Assembly: GCA_037783415.1 (NCBI GenBank)
Contig: JAZGTN010000007.1
Location: 3,989,501-4,053,500 of the forward strand
DNA: 64,000 nt
Direction of reading: 5' to 3'
Source of the DNA: Leptasterias polaris
Taxonomy: Eukaryota; Echinodermata; Asteroidea; Forcipulatida; Asteriidae
The translations under genes and the position numbers were made by a program. Under the pieces are notes generated by a model. That model did not search any database, was not told where the DNA came from, and saw only the letters and a program-made list of their open reading frames with translations. Shown here piece by piece: positions 1 through 11,900 of the stretch (its first letter is position 1; each line of letters begins with the position of its first letter).

Positions 1-1579
1 AATTTGACCCAGAATTAGAAATGCCCTGCTGGGACCCGGAATCAGGATCACAATATGACCCGGGAAGTTTTATGAAAATACAGTCCCGAGAAGATTAGCA
101 ACTTCATCAGCTCTACCACTCGCAACTATTGTTAACCACTCAGTGTTAAGCCGACGCCAATGTAGCATGTTTTCTCCTAGGTTTACGCGTCGTAGAAGAA
201 ACCAATCAATTAAGCTCCACCCTTCCTACGTTGACCAATTATTTGTTGCGATTGCGCATTCAAAAATGAGATGTGAGGTCTTTTTTACTAAACCATGGAT
301 TCGACTTCGAATCTAGCTTTTACTTAAATCAATTGGAATCGTGTGCTTTAGGCATTGGACTTCAGGAAGGTGGACAAAAGCCTACGGCGAAGCCGATGCT
401 TCGAAAAGACCCTCCATAATTACTGCCATTACAAATCAAGACGCTGCCGTCTGCCACGTGGCCCTTTTCGAAAGAACGACTTTGGCTTGGGCTTGGTCCG
501 TTAGTAAAGCATGCAGTTTCAAATAATTCCCAAGCCAAAGCTGTGATTTCCATAAAGACATTTTGTTTGGTTGCGGACGCGATATGCCTCATCTGACACG
601 CCTGTGTTACAGCATAACCGTGATCGCTACTGATAGGCGGTTGCTATGTCGAGTGGAGTTTAATTGTTTGGTCTGGTGCATGCATAGAACTGCAAGATAT
701 GCTAGAAATTAGATTTAAATTATTCGATGGGTGCTTCTTTTCATCTTGTTTATACTTAAACTATGGTTTTGATTGAAATAAATTGTACATGGTAAATTTT
801 TTCTTGAAAGGTGACAAATTCGGTAGATTTTATACAGAGCGTAGGTCAACACTGTATTCACCGTAAAGCAACCCGGCTGTACAAGTAGGAGCACTTCCTT
901 TTATTTAAAGATTAGGCATGATTTTTAAGTTAGAAAGTAAACACGCTGGGGCCAAAGTGGAGTCGAATTTATTATGGATAAACAATTAACTATAAATCTG
1001 TCGTTAAAACTCGCCTAATTGTATGTTTGGTTTTGTGATATTTGGTCTGCATTTTCTTTTTTCGTTTCGAAAATGAAAAGGGATCGATTTTCATGAAAAG
1101 GGCGATTTCAGTGATGTTGAAAGTGATGCACCGCAAATACTTTCGATGTTTAACGATGACACAGCTGGTTAAAAATCACCAATAAATTATACTCTTGCCG
1201 GGTACAATTTCGTCAACACTGTTAGCGAAACCCAGCATTTAGACATTATAAAGCGTAGTTCTAAAGGAACATCACGTTGTAGTTTAGCCTGGAGGTTTTT
1301 TGCTTTCTAAATTATGACCGATAAAAAAGCCCAAAGGGTATAGTTTTAAAATATACTTACCCTATAGAAACCCCTTAGAATACGAATTTATTAAAATTCT
1401 AAATATTATTTGAATTTGAATGCAGCATGAAACGGTAATCTGCACAAATGTGGTTGGACGGAAACTACAATATGGTGGAATGATTATGAGTATAGTAGCT
1501 CGAGCTTTGGAATCGTCTTATATTTACACTGTTTGTAATTTTTGTTACACCATATTTTGTAGTGTTTGACAATTATAAT
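1..1579. other. Gene-free flank
   Basis: No coding region is supported. The short open frames here have no recognisable domain and no matching splice context. A phrase containing TGACCCGG near position 55 recurs near 1850 and, in related form, near 29440 and 53480, so part of this is dispersed repeat. I see nothing else. Confidence 0.5.
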
Positions 1580-1709
1580 GGCCGTTTTCGAAACACCGGG
1601 TTGGTCTTGGTCTCAGGCTCCTGCGGTTATTTAGAAGGCGTGTTCCATCCTTATGCGGCTTCAAACAGGCGAACGGATCCCAAGCTTGAGCCGCGGTTTC
1701 GAAAACGGC
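1580..1709. repeat. Short inverted-repeat element (MITE-like)
   Basis: The sequence starts with GGCCGTTTTCGAAAC and ends with its near reverse complement GTTTCGAAAACGGC. This gives terminal inverted repeats of about 13 bp around a 130-bp unit. A small frame crosses it, but the protein is unrecognisable. It is most likely a non-autonomous DNA element; no target-site duplication was established. Confidence 0.45.
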
Positions 1710-1916
1710 TTATGTTTCCCAGTGTCATCAGTCTTATCTCATTACAGACAGAGCCCCTCATTTTGCTGGGCAATGTTTCCGCATCTTGTCATTGGATACC
1801 ACGGTAAAACCCATTGACCAGTCATGGTGTCCGATCCATTTCTGAGTCAGTATGACCCGGATTCCGTGTCAAAGTAACCCAAAACTGTGTCAAACTGACG
1901 CAGAATCAAAATACAA

Positions 1917-2057
1917 TGGGAGACTTTGGAACGCTAGGTGGCAGCAGACCTACCAGGTAAATTTCCATTGTTTACGTAGTTCTGAGCATGCGCACATTAC
2001 CGAAAGCAACTGATTTACCTGGTAAATCTGCTGCCACCTAGCGTCCCAAAAGTCCCC
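1917..2057. repeat. Inverted-repeat element, GGCAGCAGA type
   Basis: The left end reads GGGAGACTTTGGAACGCTAG then GTGGCAGCAGA. The right end holds the reverse complement, including CTGCTGCCACCTAGCG and AAAGTCCCC. The arms are about 45 bp around a short core. Related ends occur inside the last intron of both sacsin-like genes (near 23100 and 55920) and in the larger element at 48548-48825, so this is a family. Confidence 0.6.
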
Positions 2058-2173
2058 ATTCTTAACCTGTTTCAGGTCACACTGACCAATAATGGTTCAG
2101 GCCCCCCTGCGTCTTGCAATTCGGGTTAATTCTGTTTTGAGAGTGTAGAAACAGTCGAGACACCAGTGACCAG

Positions 2174-2365
2174 GACCCAATTTCATAGAGCTGCTTAAGC
2201 AGAAAACATCGCTTAACAATTTTCTGCTTAGCAGAAATGAGCAGGTTACCAGTCACAAATTGTACATGTGACTTGCAAGTTTGTCTGCTAAACTTATTCT
2301 GGTAAGCATAGTTTTGTTGTGCTGAGCTGCTTTTTGTGCTTAAGCAGCTCTATGAAATTCGGTCC
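2174..2365. repeat. MITE, CCCAATTTCATAGAGCTGC family, copy 1
   Basis: The 192-bp element begins GACCCAATTTCATAGAGCTG and ends with the inverted version GCTCTATGAAATTCGGTC. The arms extend through a CTTAAGCAG palindromic core. Two more copies lie at 8009-8168 and 53237-53429. The last is present in the gene B intron and absent from the matching place in A, which shows that the family moves. Confidence 0.7.
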
Positions 2366-2379
2366 AGACAAGATATTCA

Positions 2380-5300
2380 TCAAATCAACGTCATATCTCG
2401 CCGAGGGCTCATCGTTTCGTAGTGAGATTCGACTGAAATATATTTTATGTCATGCATGTTATTTTTCTTCTTCCGTGAAGTATTCAACCTTCTTGTATTT
2501 GTTACGCTTTTGAAGTAACTCTTTTTACATACATTCCGTAGTCATTCATTTGGAAGTTTGAATTAATAAATTTATTATTGATAGCTTACTATTAATAGGT
2601 CATAAAGGTCATAAGGTCGCCCCCAAAAAGTAGATAAGACTAATAAAAAAGCGCGTGTATTGATATAACAGTTTGAAATGTCTATGTGTGATGATTAATT
2701 AAAGTATAATGTACGATGATCTTGGTAATTGTCAAAGACCAGTATCCACACTTGATGTGACCCAAAATATACATGAAATAACAAACCTGTGAAAAATTAA
2801 GCTCAATCGGTCTTCGGAGTCATGAGAAAACAGTGAAAAACCTCATTATATATTTTCACCGTTTTCAAACATCAGATTTTAACCCGTGGTAAAGACTCGT
2901 TGTTTTACTCATTTTGCTAAACATTGTAGCATTTCAAGCAAACCTATTATGTGAAAACCTGTGAACATTTATATTTTCTATCTTACCAATGTTGTACACA
3001 CCCTTTAACACCTTCACATAGACTTTGTACAACAAACAAATTCCTCGTGGAGCACCCCATCAGTGGGGTCCCTCCCCCTAATGTTTTGTCCCCTGTCTCC
3101 TTGAAGAACCGAATAATATGAGCACAAAGAATCAGATATTCAAAATTATAGTTGTCTCATTTGTACACAAAATAAGTTCATTCATCAGCGGTCATACAGT
3201 GCAAAGAAAACTTTATTTTATACCGTGACGAAACACCAGCTCATCCCAGATCAAAGGAAATCTATTTAATAAAATAATGTTAACAGATTGACAAAATGTT
3301 GGTTTACTAAACGGCTTTCTTAAAGGCATGGCATATTTATTTAATTGTCAAAAACCAGTATGCTCCCTTAGTGTATCCTAACATATGCATTCAAACCTGT
3401 GAATATTTGGGCCCAATTTGGTCATCGAAGTTGCACAGAATGTTGTACTTTCATATGCCCGAGAAAAGCTTCATGCCTGAAGTCTTTCTCAGATTCAAAT
3501 TTTTGATGAATACCTCCGTCTCTAAAACTACATCACTTCAAACGGGGTCGTTTCTAACAATTGCTTTATAAAGCTCTTCAGTTCTCTTTACCAAGTTAGT
3601 ATTTATGGCCATTATTTGTCAAAGGGGGTCGTTTCTAACAAAGTTTTATTTCACTAACTTATAAGCTCCCCAGTGCTCTTTACTAAGTAAGTTTTTTCGG
3701 TCATTATATTTTGAGTTATTACCAAAAGGTACACCCCTTCTTTATTCAGGAAAAACATAAATTCAGTGCTAAGATATCAAGAGGAATGAAAAACTGAAGT
3801 GAATTCTCAGCATTTAATACCAATGACAATATCATAGCTACCACTGACAGATTCTCATAAATTTTGCTCCAAAAAAACCCGAAAAAACCCGGATCGTGTT
3901 CCATGGAAAATGTCGCCAACACGTAACTACAAACTAACACAAGACAAATTTTGCATCCAGAGAACATTTTACGTAGAATAATTAAAACCGACGAGCCAAT
4001 GATTTGTAAACTACGCTACCAAAATCACTTTGAAGCAAACAATTTCAAGATGAAATGGTTTGAGCTATTAAACGAGTTTCACAAATTTAAACAGTGATAC
4101 TTTATACATTTTTAAGATTATGATAATTATATTTAAGCTCACGAGTCCCGACCTTTTAATATGAAGACAGCAATATGCACATATTTTTAACACGTCTGTT
4201 TTAATATAAAGACGGTTGGTTTCGAAGTAGTACATTTTCATATTCTTGTAGACCCATACATGTAGTTCAAATTAACGTTTAACACCAAGCAGTAACTTAG
4301 AATAAAATTGTAAAGGCTTGTAGTGTAAATAAAATAACGATCTCGAATAGTCTTAAAAAGAACATTATTTCAAGAATAATGCAACTATAACAAACTGAAC
4401 CTGCCAAATCCTGACGGGATCTACTACTGTGGTAAATAAGTTTTTATATATACGTAAAACAGACAATAAACGGGGAAAACACAAGGAAATCTGGAGAGAA
4501 AAAAACCTCGTGATTGAATGCTGAGCATTACTGTGAGTCTTCTCTCAAGGCGCAATGGAGAAAAATACGTCAAGCACCTTATATTGGAAACATGTCATGG
4601 AATGGCATAACTTTGTTTCCAAAAGTTCTGAGTATACACAACCGTGAAACTACTTTCGCCTAGAATTGAAGACTAGTAAAGCAATATATTAATTTGTTGA
4701 TGATGCCTCCTTCTACGGTATATCACTTACAACATACTTATTAAAATTGATTGATTATACTATACCTCTTGCATATAGGCCGTCATAACCGAGGTTAAAC
4801 AATGGAAACGCGCAAGCGCGGACGCGCCACGCACAACTCTCAGCCAATGATAGATCTTCCTTTAAACTCGGCAATGGCGCTGTTCGAGCTTGTGACGTTA
4901 TATGCAAGGGGGGGTCTACATTAATAAACGCTTGCCCATACCACTTTCAAAACATTACATCCTCAATTTGCGTGTACTTGCTCACATGTTACGATTTAAT
5001 TTGTGTACAACTGTTTAGCGGTGTTTTTTTTACAAGCCAGAGTAAACAACTAAATATGAGATTAACATTTTAGAAAAACACAAACTGATAATATAAGTAG
5101 TCAATATAAAAGAGAATGTACTTTTTCTTATTTGATTTGTGTACGTGGTTGTGAATACCGGTTGATTAAAAGTCAACCAAGACTCGGAAAATAGCTATAC
5201 ACTACATTTTATGTAACCTTTGAATTAAACTCCATTTATAACAATGTACCTTAAAGTAATTATTCTCATCAGAGTATCAGACGTAAACTAACCATTATTC

Positions 5301-7300
5301 GCTATCGATAAGTAATACACAAACGCAACATAGCTCATTGTTTACAACTAGTGGTTTTCTTAGATTATGGATAATTCTTTACTACACCGTTTAATCAAAT
5401 TATGGAATGCAAAAAAGACAACAAAACATCCAATAGGACTAAACCATCTAACGTAATGCGACATCCACTCACCCAAAGGCTGCTTAATAGTAACATCGTA
5501 CAGCACTTCCCCCAAGTTATTCATAGCTAACTAGTGATGGTTTATCTTTGTACAACATGAATTGGTGAAGCTATATACATGCAATGTATGGTAAAAATTT
5601 GGAAACATGGATGGGAAAGGACCAAGGTACCAAAACACATTTTGTTTTTCTCTATATTTTTGGTTAGGGGGGGTATGTAAATTAACCAAACTTATCATAA
5701 ATTAGGTTTTTTCTCATTTAGGGCAAGATTTTTTATATATTTTTAAATTGTAGTAATTATTTTTTATATATATTTTTTTGCGGGGGGGGGGGGGGGAGAG
5801 TGGGGTGTTACAACAGCTAACACTCTCTGATTATGCCACTGGCAGAAGGCTCATAGCTGACAGCCTTGGAACATTTAGGGGCTGCAAAATGGCAAGTGGC
5901 TGAGCGTAATAATTCAAAGTTGCTGTAATGATTCTCATACATAACAAAAACCTACAAAAAACATGTTCATGTTTGTGGTGATCCCTTTTATAAACAAAAA
6001 CATCCATAAACGTTAATCCGTGTTTGTTATCTACTTTCAAATATTTGAAAGTAATTTTTCGAAATCTTATTGTAGCTTAGCTAGTCGATTAACTTTGCGA
6101 TAAATGTCACCAGAAAATCATATTAACAAAAGTTTAGTTCAAGAAAGATTTGTGTTCATGGTCTGTACAGCAGAATATCATAGATAAACATTTTAGACAC
6201 ACATGTAGGCCTACTCGTAAACAACATAAACAACAATAAACAACAACATAATAGACGATGTTCTACTTCACCAAGAAGGCAACATTATGGAGTACCACAT
6301 TCAAATTGTAAATAAGCAAATATTAAACGTTATCAAAAAGGCGACTTCATCCAAACAATATGAATTAGAAAAATACTAAAACTGTGTTTCTAATCAACCA
6401 ACACAACCATTTCAAAGTATACACTGTCCAACAATTAAAAATCCAACTGAGGCAAATAACAAACATCTTATGAGTATCAGCTCAGGGTCTCTACTTTCTC
6501 CAACAATAATATTTATAAAATAGGAAACACAACACACACGCTGTCAAAACTTAACAATATCAAGTCTACATCACCAAACAATTAACCAACGGTATCAATG
6601 AACAAACGTCAAAAGAACATCAAAGTTTCTCTCTCATCCAGCACTAGTATTCATGGAAAAGGAGGAAAATACAACACACGTTGTCAATTCTTACCGATAT
6701 CAAATTCTACACTGTCCAAAAATTAATGAAACATTCACTTAATCAACACCTTAAAAATATCAATGTCTCCCCAACCCACTAATAAACGAAACTTAAAACT
6801 AACTAGTACCTTATAATAACATCAAAGTCTGCCGCATCCAACAATTCATAAAACACTATGAAAATAACCAACACCTTAAAAAACGCATTGTTTGTTCAAA
6901 AATTACAAACATTGCCCTTAAAGATAAGAATGAGAAACCGTGCAAATTATTGTACTAAAAAGCACGACAGCGATATTTGTATAAAACGGGACAAGAACAA
7001 AGACCTTATAAGTAAAAGCACAGAAGCAATCAATGAAATACATTCAGAATGATATTTAATACATAAATCAATAAGCAGAACACCGAGTTAAACCAACATT
7101 AATAACGGTGAAGCCACATAAATTACAAAACAGTTAATAAAGCAGGATTTAAGCAAAACAGAGGCAAAACTGAATGGTAAGCCGGCAAAGATAAATAAAA
7201 GCAAATTAAGTAATATTTACCTTAAGGAGGCTGAATATGCCCCCGCCCAGTCAGTTCCCTAACAAGGTTTATAAAGTGCAGACGTTAGGCCCAGCATCTC
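2380..7300. other. AT-rich gene-free stretch
   Basis: No protein domain or RNA gene was recognised on either strand. Frames of 60-73 codons in this stretch look random. A G run of about 16 lies near 5782-5798. Sequence around 3600-3740 (a GGTAATTAC-like phrase with TTTACTAAGTAAG) resembles one end of the dispersed element annotated at 48911-49284. Confidence 0.45.
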
Positions 7301-7307
7301 CAACAAC

Positions 7308-7483
7308 AGCCCACAGTAGATCAGCCCACAGTAGATCAGCCCACAGTAGATCAGCCCACAGTAGATCAGCCCACAGTAGATCAGCCCACAGTAGATCAGC
7401 CCACAGTAGATCAGCCCACAGTAGATCAGCCCACAGTAGATCAGCCCACAGTAGATCAGCCCACAGTAGATCAGCCCACAGTC
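7308..7483. repeat. 15-bp tandem repeat, about 11.5 copies
   Basis: The unit AGCCCACAGTAGATC repeats without variation for 11 copies plus a partial one. The unit is a multiple of three, so both strands stay open and give false repetitive frames (Ala-His-Ser-Arg-Ser on plus; Cys-Gly-Leu-Ile-Tyr on minus). I treat it as a minisatellite, not a gene. Confidence 0.9.
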
Positions 7484-8008
7484 ACAGGTAGGTTGATAGA
7501 CGTCGACTCGGGAGTTCAGCTCGGAAGCCACGACAGTCCAGAGTCCTATCCAGCAGCATTGGTGGAGAGGGAGGTAGTCGTTGAAGACGGAGGAGATGCG
7601 GGCCCAACGCTGCACCTTACGGGTCGCACAAAGTGTATGCCTGCATGGGCACTGACTGAGGACCACACAAAAGGTGGTCAAGCCTTTTAAAGGGTCTTAC
7701 CCGCGCGTAGCCATAATAACATTCCAGAAAAGAAAAGGAACAAGTGGGGAGGGAAGTATGTCAGGAATGGGGTCGTAACATATTACTGAGTTAGAATACA
7801 CCACAGCAACAACTCCTATCACGCAGACAGAATATCAATCCCTATTCAATGGCTCTCCATGGGATTGTCAAAAGTGTAAGGCATTGTCGAGACATCGAAT
7901 GCTATTCCTTTTACATTAAGTATAATGAAAACAGCTTATCGAAATAGCATTTTGATCTTTAGATTTAGTAGTGGACACACTGAATGGCAGTGCTGGTAGC
8001 CTCAGCCA

Positions 8009-8168
8009 GGGCCCAATTTCATAGACCTGCTTATTAAGCAGAAATTACTGCTTAACAATAACACGCTAAGCAGAAATGAGCAGAATACCAGTCAAAAATT
8101 GTACATGTGACATTGTAGTTTGGTTGGTAACGTGTTATTGTGCTTAAGCAGCTCTATGAAATTGGGCC
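8009..8168. repeat. MITE, CCCAATTTCATAGAGCTGC family, copy 2
   Basis: It starts GGGCCCAATTTCATAGACCT and ends GCTCTATGAAATTGGGCC. Terminal inverted repeats of about 20 bp enclose a 160-bp unit, about 90 bp beyond the stop codon of gene A. It may therefore be part of that gene's 3' untranslated region. Confidence 0.7.
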
Positions 8169-8260
8169 ATGGTCATCAGTAGTATAGTTGCTGATGGAAG
8201 TATAGGGGGGCACGTGAGGAGATGGTCTATAGTCAGCCGCTCTCCGCATTCACAGGCGAT

Positions 8261-8995
8261 TTAGAATCTCTGTATGCCGATGATGTCTCTGACAAGGACA
8301 AACAATTTCTCACAGACTTCGAAAGTTTTCTCGGTGCAGAAGTGTTCGAAGACTTTTCCACTGGTTAGCCATATTTCAGGGTATCTTGGTTTGCTAAATT
8401 GACAACCAAGATGATCCAGCTCAGTAACTCTGTCCACGAGGTCTGTGGAGTGCACCTCCCGATGATGGCAAACTCTTCGTGCAAGGGACAACAAATCATG
8501 GCAGTCCATATCAGGTCGACCTGTAAGACTGTACTGTGCAGCTTTGAGGGCTAGCTCGGCAGCTTGATGTATTTGAAAAGCTATCCATTGTTTCCTTGGA
8601 ACTGGGTGGAGGCGATTCGTCTCTTGAGCTGTTTTAAAATGCTCCTCAGCCTGTGAGAACCGCACACGGGCACTGCGTGGGTCAGGGGTTTCCCTTGTGA
8701 AAGAGAATGGTAAACCAGACTTATTCCTTCTGTTCCTACGCCAATTTCTGTTACGTTGTTGATAATATGTTGCGTCTTCACAGTCTCTCCTGGCCTCCGA
8801 CTCCCATTGTGAGAAATGTTGACTGTAGGGAGATGTTGAATCATGATTGTGAATTTGCTCTTTACGAAACTTAAATGCTTCAGTAGCCCGACTCTCTTGC
8901 CCACGGTTCTTATCAGGATGCCATTTTCGATAAAGACGACGAATGGCTGTCTGCCTCTCCTCTCCTGTGAGAGTGAATGCCTCTTTGACCTCCTG
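8261..8995 (-). CDS. Sacsin-like gene A: DnaJ (J) and HEPN domains, downstream of an in-frame TAG
   Basis: This is the direct in-frame continuation of the giant exon after one TAG codon (8996-8998). The first 65 or so codons form a J domain; the HPD motif sits in the context Lys-Trp-His-Pro-Asp-Lys. A polar linker follows, then from about 8665 a helical segment with the look of the sacsin HEPN domain, ending at a TAA (8261-8263). Known sacsins end with J then HEPN, so this is the expected C-terminus (positions about 4076-4319 if the TAG is passed). It has no ATG of its own before the HPD motif; the first one lies inside the HEPN part. It is therefore either expressed by readthrough or by splicing around the stop, or lost to a nonsense change. 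The J domain would recruit Hsp70; HEPN binds nucleotides in human sacsin. Confidence 0.82.
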   Translation of the reverse strand, partial: QEVKEAFTLTGEERQTAIRRLYRKWHPDKNRGQESRATEAFKFRKEQIHNHDSTSPYSQHFSQWESEARRDCEDATYYQQRNRNWRRNRRNKSGLPFSFTRETPDPRSARVRFSQAEEHFKTAQETNRLHPVPRKQWIAFQIHQAAELALKAAQYSLTGRPDMDCHDLLSLARRVCHHREVHSTDLVDRVTELDHLGCQFSKPRYPEIWLTSGKVFEHFCTEKTFEVCEKLFVLVRDIIGIQRF

Positions 8996-11900
8996 CTAAA
9001 TCTGTTCGTTGTCCTGCTCTGGACAGTCTGGAAGTTTCCTATCAGTTGTGTCAGTTGCTTTCTCTGGTGGCATGAACTTATACAGTTTTAAGACAGAAAC
9101 GACAATAATAGGTCCGTCATGCCCAATGCCAATGCGATAGTGTTTTTCCAAGCCCGAAGACTCATCAGTTTGTTCAATGATGACTGCGAAAATGATCTCA
9201 GTAAAGCTGTCTCTAACCGATGATAATCTTGACTCGGAATCAGTTGGATTTTGTATGGTCCTCTCGAAACCCACAATCTCCTCCTCTTTTAACAGGTTAT
9301 ACGGGTCCTGGTCTAGTAGATGCCGAACATCTCGAGGTACAATCTTACCCGGCGAATGATCATCTTCCTGTTCTTGCGTGAAGATTCCATAGTCTGGAAT
9401 GCCACATTCTCCAAGCATGTAATTCATTTCGTCTGGGCCGCCAGATGTCAAAGCAGTTTGAAGGTGACATACGTTTGTTACATTAAGCAAACCACCAAGG
9501 AAGTCATTACAACACTGAGCAATTTGTTTGAAGGTCGCATAACTGTGTTTTGCTTGAATTGGCAAATATTGGTGCAGCAAGAGCACTGTGCCCGTGTTAA
9601 TGTTAAGAAATGCTTTGGTGGAGCTATTCCGCTTGCCGACCAATTTTTCTTCAGTGTCAAACAATCCGATTTCCAATTCCATTTTGCAGACAACCTTGTC
9701 ATAGCTTCGTAGTTTTTGTATACAGTCCTTGGTTTCTTCTGATGGTCTTTTGGTTTTTAATTGATGCTGTATCAGTCGCATCAACACCTGTGTCATCTCC
9801 TCTGAATTTAGCATCCGTTTGATGTGGGCTAGATGAGCACAATCCGACCCTTGATGGCATTCACACGACTCCAAAGGTTTTTCTGTCAAACCATCACCTA
9901 TATTCTGGGGGCGGATTCTCTCTGGAAGAAGCTCGATATAGTGACTTTCATTAACCACGTCAATTCCACATTGTTTAAGAGGAACCACAAACTTCTTATC
10001 TGTTGATTCAAGCAGCTGTTTCATTAAATGAGGTTCAGCATAACAGAGATCTGATGCCTTCCTTAATTTATTGTCTGAACTAAGTAAAAACAGCTCAGTG
10101 ACTGATATTTCTATTTTGCAGCTCTCCTCGTTCTCATCAAGCAGTTGGAACATGGACGACATGGCACACAATGCGGTTTCTCCTTCATTTGGACCTATTT
10201 TTGTATCACCATAGTGTCGTTGCAGGGCCGACAGTACACCGGCTAATTGATCAAAAGAACATTGATCTTTTGCTCCAAGAAGTTTAAGTACCGGATAAAC
10301 ATCTGACAATTCTTCCATTGGGACTTTAAACAAAAATGGGAACAGGACATTCTTCTGAGTTTCCTTCAACTCAAACACAAGCTGATTCGCCCGGACAAGA
10401 ATGGTTCCATTTTTGACTAAGCAGATCGGTGTTTGCTGCAATTGACACTTGAAATAGTCAGCATGCTCTGACAAATTTGCTTTCAGGTATAGCAGCATCT
10501 TGTTTGTGACATCTTTCAATGTCTTCCTCACTTCTGATGCAAGTTTATCTTCCTTGTGGGTAACATTTTTTTTCTCCATTCTTAAACACACGTTTTGGAT
10601 GTGCGTAACAACCTTTTGAGGTTCTAAACTTTCCTTAATACCCAGGCAACTGTGAAGATTGATCCGCCTTCCTTTTAATTCACGGTTCGTAGGTATTGTG
10701 TGTTTGGGGAGAAGCTTCGCTACTGACCAGACAATCTCCATGTGCCGATCAGGTACAGATCCTTTATATGCAATGAAATTTACCTTGTCAGTGTTATCAT
10801 CAGACTCTGAGAAAGCGGGATAAATTTCAATGAGTTCTGGCCTGATAGGAACGGGAGTGATGAACTTTATATGTGCAACCACCGTTAGAAACTTCTGATC
10901 GTCTTGAAGATCTTCATTGTGCTTTAGTTCCTCAGTGAGAAGTTTTGAATCATTAAAGAGAATTTTCGTTTGGCTGTCGGTCATATTCCTGGCTCTTTGC
11001 TCCACTTTCCTTGAAAACTCAATAAACAATGATGTGGTAACGTGAACGTGGAGGCCAATTTGTGCCAAGAAATCCTTTATTTGTGCCATTTGTTTAGGTA
11101 GTAGGTTATTCTGATCAACCATGGCTTCGAAGACTGGATTTGCTGGGTCGTAAAAATAATCTGCTGTTCGGAGATTTTGTTCCATGTCTTTGATGAACTT
11201 TAGACGAGAAAGTCTGTTAAGAATGGCTTGGTATTCGTCGGCTGTTGAAGAACGTTTGACTTTGTCTCTGATATTTGACATGTGCTCTATTTGAGCTTCC
11301 GGACTAAGCAATGGGAAACTTGGCAATATGTAATTCAGGTAAACATCAGCATGTGTGATGTGCGTGATCCCGAGCTTGTCGTAGATGAGATTTAGGTCAC
11401 GGTTCGATTGTATAAACACACAGTTCTTGCAATCCATCCAAATCTTTGCCTCAACCATCAGCAACGAATATCCGTCAGTTCTGCGGTAGTTTTTCGATTG
11501 TTGTAGATCGGTAGTCCCGGCACCACCCAGTAATATGAAAATCGGTAAGGACTTGATCGTTCTGAAGTTCTCTTCCGAGAGAGTAGTCTGGCAGGCTTCT
11601 TGGAAATACTGAAGTAGGCGTGTACAATCTGTTTGTGGGATATCACAAACAAGTCCACTCTCATCCCGTGTAGATTGTACAACGTTGAGAACATCCTCTT
11701 GTCTCTCCAGCAGTGCTAGGTGATTATTCAACAGATTTTTCATGATAGTAGACGGTTTAAAATCAGTCATACCTTTCAAGTCAACTTCTGGTAAACTTAA
11801 TTTACGCAAGATATCGATGACATTCTTCCTATTATTTTGGAGACTGAAGCCGTAGAGGGCAGGACGTTCCTGCACTAAGAGTAGGCTTCTTTTTGATAAC

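Noticed and set aside
7237..7681. Repetitive small proteins on both strands near 7.3 kb
   Set aside because: They are created by the 15-bp tandem array, whose unit is also three-divisible.
9001..9083. A short intron from GTATAAGT (9083) to the TTTAG before CAGGAG that would remove the TAG
   Set aside because: The sites look usable, but the 88-nt removal breaks the reading frame into the J domain. No other convincing donor was seen, so it stays unproven.
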